Assembly: GCA_030605805.1 (NCBI GenBank)
Contig: JAUWHQ010000010.1
Location: forward strand, 1 to 5,999
Direction: 5' to 3'
DNA: 5,999 bases
Source: Methanosarcinales archaeon
GTDB lineage: Archaea > Halobacteriota > Methanosarcinia > Methanosarcinales > Methanogasteraceae
Positions 1-4,837 of this stretch are shown here, piece by piece. Made by a program: the position numbers and the translations under genes. The notes below the pieces were generated by a model, which saw nothing but the letters and a program-made list of their open reading frames with translations, was not told where the DNA came from and did no database searches. Each line of letters opens with the position of its first letter. The stretch's first letter is position 1.

Positions 1-19
1 CTTTTTGTTGTTGCAATTA

Positions 20-27
20 TTCTTAAA
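20..27 (+). promoter_or_regulatory. Weak candidate TATA box of the RHH/AT-hook operon
   Basis: The AT-rich stretch TTCTTAAA lies about 50 bases upstream of the chosen start at 77. With the usual archaeal TATA-to-start spacing of about 26 bases, transcription would begin near 50, giving a leader of roughly 27 bases. The match to the archaeal consensus (TTTATATA) is poor. Support comes mainly from the similar placement of a TTAA-containing box just before the same repeated motif at 1963-1970. Confidence 0.3.
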
Positions 28-30
28 CGG

Positions 31-60
31 GTTGTATCATAACAACCATCACGATACAAC
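31..60. promoter_or_regulatory. Inverted-repeat operator candidate upstream of the RHH gene
   Basis: GTTGTATC (31-38) and GATACAAC (53-60) form a perfect 8-base inverted repeat. Each arm belongs to a longer 13-base half-site, GTTGTATCATAAC at 31-43 and the inverted GTTGTATCGTGAT at 60-48. Closely matching half-sites recur at 1971-1983 and 2023-2035. A smaller repeat, GGTTGT (30-35) and ACAACC (42-47), is nested within. The arms lie just after the candidate TATA box and across the predicted transcription start, where a bound protein would block transcription. An RHH-like protein is encoded directly downstream, so autoregulation is the natural guess. A partition (centromere-like) site is an alternative. 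Confidence 0.55.
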
Positions 61-76
61 AAAACCGGGTGTAAAA

Positions 77-343
77 ATGAAAGGATATAATTTATCTGTC
101 GAGGACGATGTTTGGAAAACGTTTGCGGACTACAAAACCGAGCACAGATTAAATTCCAGACCGGCAGTCATAACAGATATCACGCGTGAACTCCGAACGT
201 TGATATCGAGCAAAAAATATGAAGAATATAAAAAAATAGCGGAATATATACACGAGCGCGAAGTGATCTCCGATGCAACCATTGGGTCGCTTGCGGTATA
301 TTGTATGGATCAATTACTATTGCAAATAAATCAAGGTGAATAA
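77..343 (+). CDS. Small ribbon-helix-helix-like DNA-binding protein
   Basis: An 88-residue protein. The first 45 residues fit a ribbon-helix-helix (MetJ/Arc/CopG-type) layout: a short strand (GYNLSV, residues 3-8), a first helix (about 9-23) and a second helix (about 27-44) opening with the turn-like NSRPAV. Residues 46-88 form a charged helical extension that may aid oligomerisation. I chose ATG 77 over the upstream TTG at 5 because GGGTG at 67-71 is a plausible ribosome site and because the TTG start would add 24 residues encoded by the operator-like repeat. RHH proteins usually bind inverted or direct repeats as dimers of dimers, and one such repeat lies immediately upstream. The next gene begins 2 bases after the stop, so the two are probably co-transcribed. 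It could be an autoregulator, a copy-control protein or a partition DNA-binding protein; the fold is judged by eye. Confidence 0.7.
   Translation: MKGYNLSVEDDVWKTFADYKTEHRLNSRPAVITDITRELRTLISSKKYEEYKKIAEYIHEREVISDATIGSLAVYCMDQLLLQINQGE
333..339 (+). promoter_or_regulatory. Ribosome binding site of the AT-hook protein
   Basis: AAGGTGA ends 6 bases before ATG 346 and is complementary to the conserved 3' end of 16S rRNA. It lies inside the last codons of the RHH gene, supporting translation from a shared mRNA and fixing the start at 346. Confidence 0.7.
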
Positions 344-345
344 TT

Positions 346-1935
346 ATGGCAGACAAAAGAGGTCCTGGACGACCACGGATAGCTAAGGAAGATGCGGTGC
401 CTAAAATCGACACCGCAGTAAAGACCGATGGCATGACCCCCCAGCAGACACCGAAAAGCACGGTACAGGTTGACGAAACCGCCCCCACGATCTACAAGAT
501 GCTGGCAGATAGTGGTCAGATTGACCCATCGAAGATTGATTATTCCACCTTCATCAACGATCTGATCCCGGACGGGATCGCTGCCAAATACGGAATGAAA
601 CTTGCAACCGTGACCGAATTGGCTGGCAACGGTGATCCGAAGCTCATGGTATCTGGTGGCGGCAATCCGAGCAATGGTGAGGAGCAACCCCCCAACATCG
701 TGTCGATGAAAGACGTGACGAACGCAGTCAATTCGATGAATCTGCAAAAGGTGTTGAATGCGCAGATCACCGATTTGGTGGGCGATCCAACGAACGGAGG
801 CACGCAAACCGCGAGTGATGGTGTCGGTCAACTGATGAACGGCCTGATGCAGATGACCATGATCGAGATGCTTGTTAACAAGATGGGCGGAGGACATCAG
901 GCTCAGCAACAGCAACCAAACGCAGAGGTGCTGGCGATGAAGGCACAGTTGGACGCGATGGAAAAGAAAAACGAGATGCACGCGGTGATCGCCCCACTAC
1001 AAAGCCAGATCACATCGATGGAGAAGATAATCCGTGATTTGAGCGTCGGCGAAAAGAAGACCGATCCAATCATGGAGGGTGAGATGCGGGCGTTACGTGA
1101 GGATTTGTCGCGGATGACGAAGATGAACGAGTTTTCCGATGCGTTGAAACAGACTGTCGAGCCACTGCAAAAACAGATCGATGAGATTGGCACGAAACAC
1201 GGTTCGGATGCCATGACCGAATCTATGCGGCGGGAGAGTGAGGTACAGAAGCAAAATTTTGCGCTACAGAACCAAAACCTCGAACAGCGGTTTGCTGGAG
1301 AAATCCAGCGGGTACACGATTCTATCCCAATGTACCAAGACCCGACCGAGCAGATTGGCAAGACGGTTGAGCTGATCCAGCAGGTTGGTCGGATTACAAA
1401 CCCCGATGCATCTGAAGAAGACCGGGGTATGGAAATCTTCAAAACCGCCGCCGAGCATCTTGGTCCGACGTTGACCGAGCTTGCGGCTGGCTACAAAGAA
1501 TCACAACATAATCGTGCATCCGAACGTGGGGAGGCTGTGAAGCCCCCAGCACCGAAGCCAAAACCAATCTATGAGTGTCCTGGATGCGGAGCAAGCCAAG
1601 AGCTTGGCAACGAGGCACAGCGGGAGGCGACATGTACCAACTGTGGTGCCGATGTCGTTCTTGATCCGCGCACGAAGACCGTTGATTTGGCAATCCCGCT
1701 TGAGATGGAACAGCCAGAGCCGCTTGAGTTGTCGGAGGCAGAATTTGATGTGGAGACGGTTCAAGCTCTGTCAGGCAATGGCGAGCGCGAAAGTGTTCAT
1801 CCTGAACCACCGCAGCCGGTTGAGCGTAACATGATAGAGGTAGCGACAGAGCCTACCATGTCCGAGACTGCATTGCGGAATCTGCCTGTTGCAGCGGGCG
1901 GCATCCCTCCGATTATGTTCGCGTTGGATAAATAA
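346..1935 (+). CDS. AT-hook-like, coiled-coil, zinc-ribbon protein of unknown function
   Basis: A 529-residue protein that I cannot assign to a family. The N-terminus carries an AT-hook-like motif, RGPGRPR (residues 5-11), a type that grips the minor groove of AT-rich DNA. A low-complexity linker follows, then a methionine-rich segment near 164-184 and a glutamine run (187-190). About 193-325 is rich in heptad-like leucine, methionine and charged residues and probably forms a long, interrupted coiled coil. A proline/lysine linker (near 400-408) leads to a zinc ribbon with C411-x2-C414 and C430-x2-C433. The acidic C-terminal tail, about 85 residues, looks disordered. There is no nuclease, ATPase or helicase motif. 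Two DNA or protein contact modules separated by a coiled coil suggest a bridging, chromatin-like, scaffolding or partition role, which is inference. It is the second gene of an operon with the RHH-like protein. Confidence 0.85.
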   Translation: MADKRGPGRPRIAKEDAVPKIDTAVKTDGMTPQQTPKSTVQVDETAPTIYKMLADSGQIDPSKIDYSTFINDLIPDGIAAKYGMKLATVTELAGNGDPKLMVSGGGNPSNGEEQPPNIVSMKDVTNAVNSMNLQKVLNAQITDLVGDPTNGGTQTASDGVGQLMNGLMQMTMIEMLVNKMGGGHQAQQQQPNAEVLAMKAQLDAMEKKNEMHAVIAPLQSQITSMEKIIRDLSVGEKKTDPIMEGEMRALREDLSRMTKMNEFSDALKQTVEPLQKQIDEIGTKHGSDAMTESMRRESEVQKQNFALQNQNLEQRFAGEIQRVHDSIPMYQDPTEQIGKTVELIQQVGRITNPDASEEDRGMEIFKTAAEHLGPTLTELAAGYKESQHNRASERGEAVKPPAPKPKPIYECPGCGASQELGNEAQREATCTNCGADVVLDPRTKTVDLAIPLEMEQPEPLELSEAEFDVETVQALSGNGERESVHPEPPQPVERNMIEVATEPTMSETALRNLPVAAGGIPPIMFALDK

Positions 1936-1960
1936 GATCGGCGACATGACCTTGCCATCG

Positions 1961-1970
1961 AAAGTTTTAA
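1961..1970 (+). promoter_or_regulatory. Candidate BRE/TATA promoter for the AbrB-radical SAM unit
   Basis: The purine-rich CGAAAG followed by TTTTAA resembles an archaeal BRE plus TATA element. It sits about 27 bases before a predicted start near 1993, leaving a leader of about 33 bases to ATG 2026. The left half-site of the repeated operator motif begins immediately after it, as also happens within a few bases of the candidate box at 20-27. Confidence 0.45.
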
Positions 1971-2035
1971 GTAGTATCATGACATAGGAAGCCATAGACG
2001 TGTGCAGGTTGTCGAGAGGTACGTCATGATACGAC
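1971..2035. promoter_or_regulatory. Second inverted-repeat operator candidate
   Basis: GTATCATGAC (1974-1983) and GTCATGATAC (2023-2032) form a perfect 10-base inverted repeat with a 39-base gap. Extended to 13 bases, the left half-site (GTAGTATCATGAC) matches the one at 31-43 in 11 of 13 positions, and the right half-site (2023-2035) matches 48-60 in 10 of 13. The left arm lies between the TATA candidate and the predicted transcription start. The right arm covers the start codon at 2026. The arm centres are 52 bases apart, close to five helical turns, which would suit looping by an oligomeric repressor. Confidence 0.55.
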
Positions 2036-2190
2036 ACGAGGTCAAGACAATGGAAGATGACTTAATCAACTGTGGAGAGCGCAAAGTGCAGCGTGAGAAA
2101 AGAATATCTCTGAGAGATATCCTTGATCGATACCATGTGAATGAGGGTGACGCAATCGAAGTGTTTATCAAGATAAAGAAGGCGGATTAA
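2026..2190 (+). CDS. AbrB-like small DNA-binding protein
   Basis: A 54-residue protein. Its C-terminal half (about residues 24-51) has the SpoVT/AbrB swapped-hairpin pattern: a basic strand (KRISL), a short helix (RDILDRYHV), the hallmark turn NEGD, then a strand (AIEVFIKIKK). The family forms intertwined dimers that bind DNA and often act as antitoxins or transition regulators; no toxin is visible beside it. I prefer ATG 2026 over the GTG at 2002 because GAGGT at 2016-2020 sits 5 bases upstream. The first 23 residues are charged and of unknown role. The gene lies directly after the operator-like repeat and abuts the radical SAM gene with no gap, so the two are probably translated from one message. 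Confidence 0.7.
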   Translation: MIRHEVKTMEDDLINCGERKVQREKRISLRDILDRYHVNEGDAIEVFIKIKKAD

Positions 2191-3639
2191 ATGAAAATTG
2201 ATCATATACGACCCGGAAGAGAAACGAATAGCAGTTCGAGCCACTGTTTCGTGAAAGCACCGACCAAGATGTCGATCCCACAAGACGAGACTGTCGAGGC
2301 AAAATGGTGTAGCTGGAGCTGGGAAGTGTTGGATGCACACGAGTTGATGGGGTATCTGTTGCTGCAATCGCTATACAATACAAAATCATCGATTGATGGA
2401 CTTTTAGATGATTTTGATGTGAAGCTGCTACTGACCAGTGAAAGTGATATAGATCATGCATCTCGATTCCGATTGGAAGGGGCTGATTATATTGTGCAAT
2501 CATTCATGCGCGATCTGATAAAGGTGGTATATGCAGAGAATTTGACGGTGGCTACTGGAAACGATAATTGCGAAACGCCATCCGATGTGAGGAGATTGAT
2601 CGGAACAGATGAAGTATATTCAAATCAAGGGTACAACAAATATGATTTGCTTTTCGGCACATGCTACGTTACACAACCGCGAGACAATACTTACGTGCTC
2701 CTTGCGAGGGATAGGTTAAAAGACGCTGGTTGGAGTGGTTGGCAAGAGAAGGCACCGATTTTGTATGATGGCTGGGTAAAGGTGCGGATGAAGATGTCCG
2801 GCGAAAAAGAATATTATATATATCCAGAGAGCATAGATATAAAAATCACCGAAAGGTGTGATAATGACTGCCCGTTCTGCTATGAGAACGCAAGCAAAGT
2901 CGGCAGGCATGGTGGTTATCTTGATTTCACAAAAATGGTGGATGAGGTCAGTGGACACACCGCGGAAGTAGCATTGGGGGGTGGCAATCCTTTGCTGCAC
3001 CCTCATATATTGGACATGCTTGATCATGCTATCGATTGTCATGTTCTGCCTGCGATAACCGTCCGAGATACCGACATGCTCGCGTTTTTAGAAAATACCG
3101 AACTTACACCACAAATGGAGCGTATTTTTGATTGTACCGCTGTTGGGTTGTCTTTTAGTGACCTTGACACGATTGAGAAAGTTTTTGAACTTTCTAATCA
3201 GTGGTTTAGATATAAGAGGATCAGATATACGGTGCACTTCATAAACAGAGTTCACGCCATCGAAGATGTTCTGCAATACATCGAGAAAAACGAGTGGAAC
3301 GATTTGTTGATATTAGGGTATAAGGAATGTGGCAGGGGCGCAACATACAAACCCGAACATGGCGATATGGATGCAAAAACGCTGTTGAATCTGCCGGACT
3401 TTCATGGCAACGTTATGTTCGATAATCTTGCTGTTGAACAGTTGGAAGTTAGAAACCATGTGTCCGACTCGGAATGGAAGATGTTCTTTGGCGGGCACGA
3501 TGGCGAGTATACAATGGCTGTGAATTTAGTGAATATGAGATTCGCGAAGAACTCATACGCATCGGAAACACATCCGTTTAAAGACGGAGTTTCAAAATCG
3601 TTTGCAGAACTAAAAGAGATGCGAACATGTTCAAACTAA
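2191..3639 (+). CDS. Radical SAM protein with N-terminal ETNSSSSH motif
   Basis: A 482-residue protein. The radical SAM core starts around residue 213, with C223-x3-C227-x2-C230 to hold the [4Fe-4S] cluster that cleaves S-adenosylmethionine. The usual GGE motif appears as GGGNPLLHP (263-271), with Asn266 where Glu normally sits. The first 20 residues contain ETNSSSSH (11-18), a signature I recall from small uncharacterised phage and prophage proteins. Residues 20-210 form a separate region rich in aspartate and aromatics that I cannot identify. The C-terminal part (about 420-482) has a GxDGxYT-like segment followed by a polar stretch; there is no SPASM-like cysteine cluster. The substrate is unknown. 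ATG 2191 directly follows the stop of the AbrB-like gene, with only a weak ribosome site (AAGGCGGAT, 2179-2187). The 3' end overlaps the next gene by 13 bases. Confidence 0.85.
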   Translation: MKIDHIRPGRETNSSSSHCFVKAPTKMSIPQDETVEAKWCSWSWEVLDAHELMGYLLLQSLYNTKSSIDGLLDDFDVKLLLTSESDIDHASRFRLEGADYIVQSFMRDLIKVVYAENLTVATGNDNCETPSDVRRLIGTDEVYSNQGYNKYDLLFGTCYVTQPRDNTYVLLARDRLKDAGWSGWQEKAPILYDGWVKVRMKMSGEKEYYIYPESIDIKITERCDNDCPFCYENASKVGRHGGYLDFTKMVDEVSGHTAEVALGGGNPLLHPHILDMLDHAIDCHVLPAITVRDTDMLAFLENTELTPQMERIFDCTAVGLSFSDLDTIEKVFELSNQWFRYKRIRYTVHFINRVHAIEDVLQYIEKNEWNDLLILGYKECGRGATYKPEHGDMDAKTLLNLPDFHGNVMFDNLAVEQLEVRNHVSDSEWKMFFGGHDGEYTMAVNLVNMRFAKNSYASETHPFKDGVSKSFAELKEMRTCSN

Positions 3640-3806
3640 AATCCAAATCTCGGTTGATCTGGCTCACCGATGCAGATCTGATCGGTGAGTTGGAGGAGAT
3701 CAGAAAGCAGACATCGCTTTCGATGAGCCAGATCGTGGGTCTGCGGCTGAAAGGGTACGCGGTTGTGCCAACGACATCCGGGAATTCCCCTGCCGATGTG
3801 AGGTGA
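3627..3806 (+). CDS. Short ribbon-helix-helix-like protein
   Basis: A 59-residue protein, easily missed for its size. It has a basic start (MFKLKSKSR), a strand (RLIWLT, residues 9-14), a first helix (about 15-28), a turn (TSLSMSQ) and a second helix (IVGLRLKGYAVV), the order expected of a minimal CopG/Arc-type RHH. The last dozen residues are polar and probably disordered. Its start lies within the radical SAM gene (13-base overlap, +1 frame), so it probably depends on translational coupling; the upstream ribosome site (around GAGATG, 3616-3621) is weak. Its stop overlaps the strong ribosome site of the next gene. Codon choice resembles the neighbours. The function could be transcriptional control of this unit, but only the fold pattern supports that. 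Confidence 0.65.
   Translation: MFKLKSKSRLIWLTDADLIGELEEIRKQTSLSMSQIVGLRLKGYAVVPTTSGNSPADVR
3663..3689. repeat. Perfect 9-base inverted repeat inside the RHH-like gene
   Basis: CTCACCGAT (3663-3671) pairs with ATCGGTGAG (3681-3689) around the palindromic CAGATCTG (3673-3680). In RNA it would form a stable hairpin. A second 11-base pair of arms, GATCTGGCTCA (3656-3666) and TGAGCCAGATC (3724-3734), shares its CTCA with the first, so the two hairpins exclude each other. Repeats of this length can arise by chance in a window this size, so function is uncertain. Confidence 0.4.
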
Positions 3807-3807
3807 T
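3800..3807 (+). promoter_or_regulatory. Strong Shine-Dalgarno deciding the start at 3815
   Basis: GAGGTGAT is nearly the full anti-16S consensus and ends 7 bases before ATG 3815. It makes that ATG preferable to the in-frame GTG at 3803, which lies inside the site. It also spans the stop codon of the preceding RHH-like gene, which couples the two. Confidence 0.75.
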
Positions 3808-3814
3808 TCACGCA

Positions 3815-4021
3815 ATGAAATCACAAGTCGAAAAATCTTTCCTCATCGGAGTTGGAGTCGGTCACATCATCGAAAAGTATAAGGGGGATTTTTGGGGCGG
3901 TCTCAAGCGAATCATAATCGAGCGTCAATTGCAGATAGACATCGAGAAACACCGGATTGTCGATGTGATGGGCGATCCTGTTGTCACATCATTTGAAGAA
4001 TGGTCACATGGATGTGATTAG
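3815..4021 (+). CDS. Hypothetical 68-residue protein
   Basis: I do not recognise this protein. A glycine/valine stretch (SFLIGVGVGHII, residues 8-19) is too short and too close to charged residues for a confident membrane helix. A basic, possibly amphipathic helix (about 20-50, with GGLKRIIIERQLQ) and an acidic end follow. It has the strongest ribosome site in the window, so it is likely well translated. It follows the RHH-like gene by 8 bases and precedes the membrane-protein pair by 2, so all are probably one operon. A peripheral membrane or structural role beside the membrane proteins is possible but rests only on position. Confidence 0.65.
   Translation: MKSQVEKSFLIGVGVGHIIEKYKGDFWGGLKRIIIERQLQIDIEKHRIVDVMGDPVVTSFEEWSHGCD
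4004..4017. promoter_or_regulatory. Near-palindrome TCACATGGATGTGA before the membrane genes
   Basis: TCACAT and ATGTGA flank two bases to give a 14-base dyad ending 6 bases before ATG 4024. Further copies of the arms lie at 3962-3968 (GATGTGA) and 3984-3990 (TCACATC). It covers the GTGAT ribosome site of the following gene. It could be an operator or a small RNA hairpin hiding that site, or simply a result of Asp-Val and Ser-His codons. Confidence 0.3.
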
Positions 4022-4023
4022 CC

Positions 4024-4242
4024 ATGTTCGGGAGACTATTCACGACCGCGGCGGTATTGGTGTGCATGTTTATAGACTTCTTCGCAGACTTTTTCAAATT
4101 TTTTGTACTCCCGCTTTTAATATGTTTATTTATATGGTTCGTTGTACATTGCATCATTGAACCTACCACGTTTATTGGATATTGTTTCGCATGTGCGTGT
4201 GGTATAATCGTGGGCACGGCATATCTTAGACTGGTGAAATAA
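4024..4242 (+). CDS. Small membrane protein with two predicted helices
   Basis: A 72-residue, very hydrophobic protein with no recognised family. One membrane segment runs over about residues 24-46 (rich in F, L, I, W and V), a second over about 50-67, joined by a short EPTT-containing turn. The first 20 residues, rich in Phe and Val, may form a further membrane-associated segment. Cysteines occur at 15, 34, 43, 54, 57 and 59, unusually many for so small a protein. The start has a modest ribosome site (GTGAT, 4014-4018). The next gene begins on the last base of its stop (TAATG), so the pair is coupled; both proteins start MFGR. It could be a virion membrane component, a holin-like protein or a conjugation-type small membrane protein. 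Confidence 0.75.
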   Translation: MFGRLFTTAAVLVCMFIDFFADFFKFFVLPLLICLFIWFVVHCIIEPTTFIGYCFACACGIIVGTAYLRLVK

Positions 4243-4547
4243 TGTTCGGAAGACACCTGAAAGCGGAATACACGACAAAAGACTATACCCTCATCGATGA
4301 GGCGACTGGAAATGGTGTCGCCACGCGGCGTATGCCATTATATGATCCAATCAACACCATTATGGCGAGTGGCTTCATGCTTGCACTCTTTGTAGGACTT
4401 ATATTTTATTACGTCATCCATCCGTTATTCAACATCGATGTGTCCGATTCGACTGCCATTGTGTTATTCGGGACGCTGTGTGTAATCGGCGCAAACATCG
4501 CGTATGCGGGCATGTCGGAACCAGACACAAACGTAAAACGCCATTGA
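4242..4547 (+). CDS. Membrane protein with soluble N-terminus and two helices
   Basis: A 101-residue protein of unknown family. Residues 1-35 are polar and probably cytoplasmic. Membrane segments follow at about 39-62 (TIMASGFMLALFVGLIFYY) and 71-91 (STAIVLFGTLCVIGANIAYA), joined by a short acidic loop. The C-terminus is a short polar tail. The ATG overlaps the preceding stop by one base and has a clear GGTGA ribosome site (4233-4237). The first 13 coding bases match those of the preceding gene except at one position, which hints at tandem duplication of the start region. The two-helix hairpin of about 100 residues is the size and shape of spindle-shaped-virus coat proteins, but the sequence alone does not prove that. 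Confidence 0.75.
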   Translation: MFGRHLKAEYTTKDYTLIDEATGNGVATRRMPLYDPINTIMASGFMLALFVGLIFYYVIHPLFNIDVSDSTAIVLFGTLCVIGANIAYAGMSEPDTNVKRH

Positions 4548-4556
4548 TGATGCATA

Positions 4557-4568
4557 TTTTTATATAGG
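4557..4568 (+). promoter_or_regulatory. Archaeal TATA-box promoter for a leaderless transcript
   Basis: TTTTTATATAGG contains the archaeal consensus TTTATATA at 4559-4566. Its centre is about 26 bases upstream of ATG 4589, the usual distance from an archaeal TATA box to the transcription start. Transcription would therefore start at or next to the ATG. The 20 bases before the ATG hold no Shine-Dalgarno site, which fits a leaderless mRNA. It is the best promoter in the window and the main evidence for an archaeal host. Confidence 0.8.
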
Positions 4569-4588
4569 TAACCTGCAAATAACCACAC

Positions 4589-4837
4589 ATGCCCAAACCA
4601 AAAACCACCATCGCTGACACTCTCCTCAACATCGCTCTGATCGGCGCGGCAACATACACCGCGTCGTCGAGCTACACATGGCTATCGAAGAAGCGCACAG
4701 AGGCAGCGAGCACCGGCGAGTACATGCTTTACACAGTCGGCGGGATAGTTGGCTTGGGGATGGTTGTGCACGCCATGTGGCGGGTTGCCGACCCGACGAC
4801 GCATAAGGTGATCGCAAAAGGCATTGAGGCGATTTGA
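4589..4837 (+). CDS. Small membrane protein from a leaderless transcript
   Basis: An 82-residue protein, family not recognised. It has a basic N-terminus (MPKPK), a first hydrophobic helix (about residues 11-32, alanine/threonine/serine-rich), a charged loop with KKR near 34-36, a second hydrophobic helix (about 45-64, glycine/valine-rich) and a polar C-terminal tail. With its own strong promoter in front of the first codon, it is probably expressed independently and perhaps heavily, as a virion or pilus-type structural protein would be. Its TGA stop is followed directly and in frame by the TTG that begins the next gene. Its codons favour G/C more than the genes at 4024-4547. Confidence 0.75.
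   Translation: MPKPKTTIADTLLNIALIGAATYTASSSYTWLSKKRTEAASTGEYMLYTVGGIVGLGMVVHAMWRVADPTTHKVIAKGIEAI
4826..4833 (+). promoter_or_regulatory. Ribosome site before a TTG start
   Basis: GAGGCGAT differs by one base from the strong GAGGTGAT site at 3800-3807 and ends 4 bases before TTG 4838. It is the main reason to accept a TTG start directly after the TGA of the preceding gene. Confidence 0.5.

Noticed and set aside
5..76. Longer form of the first gene, starting at TTG 5
   Set aside because: It would translate the inverted-repeat region, the added residues look unlike the rest, and ATG 77 has a nearby GGGTG site.
331..981. Long minus-strand open frames opposite the AT-hook gene
   Set aside because: Their translations are low-quality (His, Cys and Ser runs), have no ribosome sites and mirror the codon bias of the plus-strand gene.
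1936..1968. Terminator after the AT-hook gene
   Set aside because: Only a short, bulged GATCGGC/GCCATC pairing and a four-T run can be seen, too weak to call.
2002..2025. GTG start at 2002 for the AbrB-like gene
   Set aside because: ATG 2026 has GAGGT 5 bases upstream; the GTG has no comparable ribosome site.
2581..3803. Direct repeat CCGATGTGAGG at 2582-2592 and 3793-3803
   Set aside because: Both lie in coding sequence and reflect a shared Asp-Val codon pair; there are no matching flanks.
4835..4837. TGA as a selenocysteine codon
   Set aside because: No conserved selenocysteine context or SECIS-like hairpin is visible, and a ribosome site before the TTG explains the arrangement more simply.
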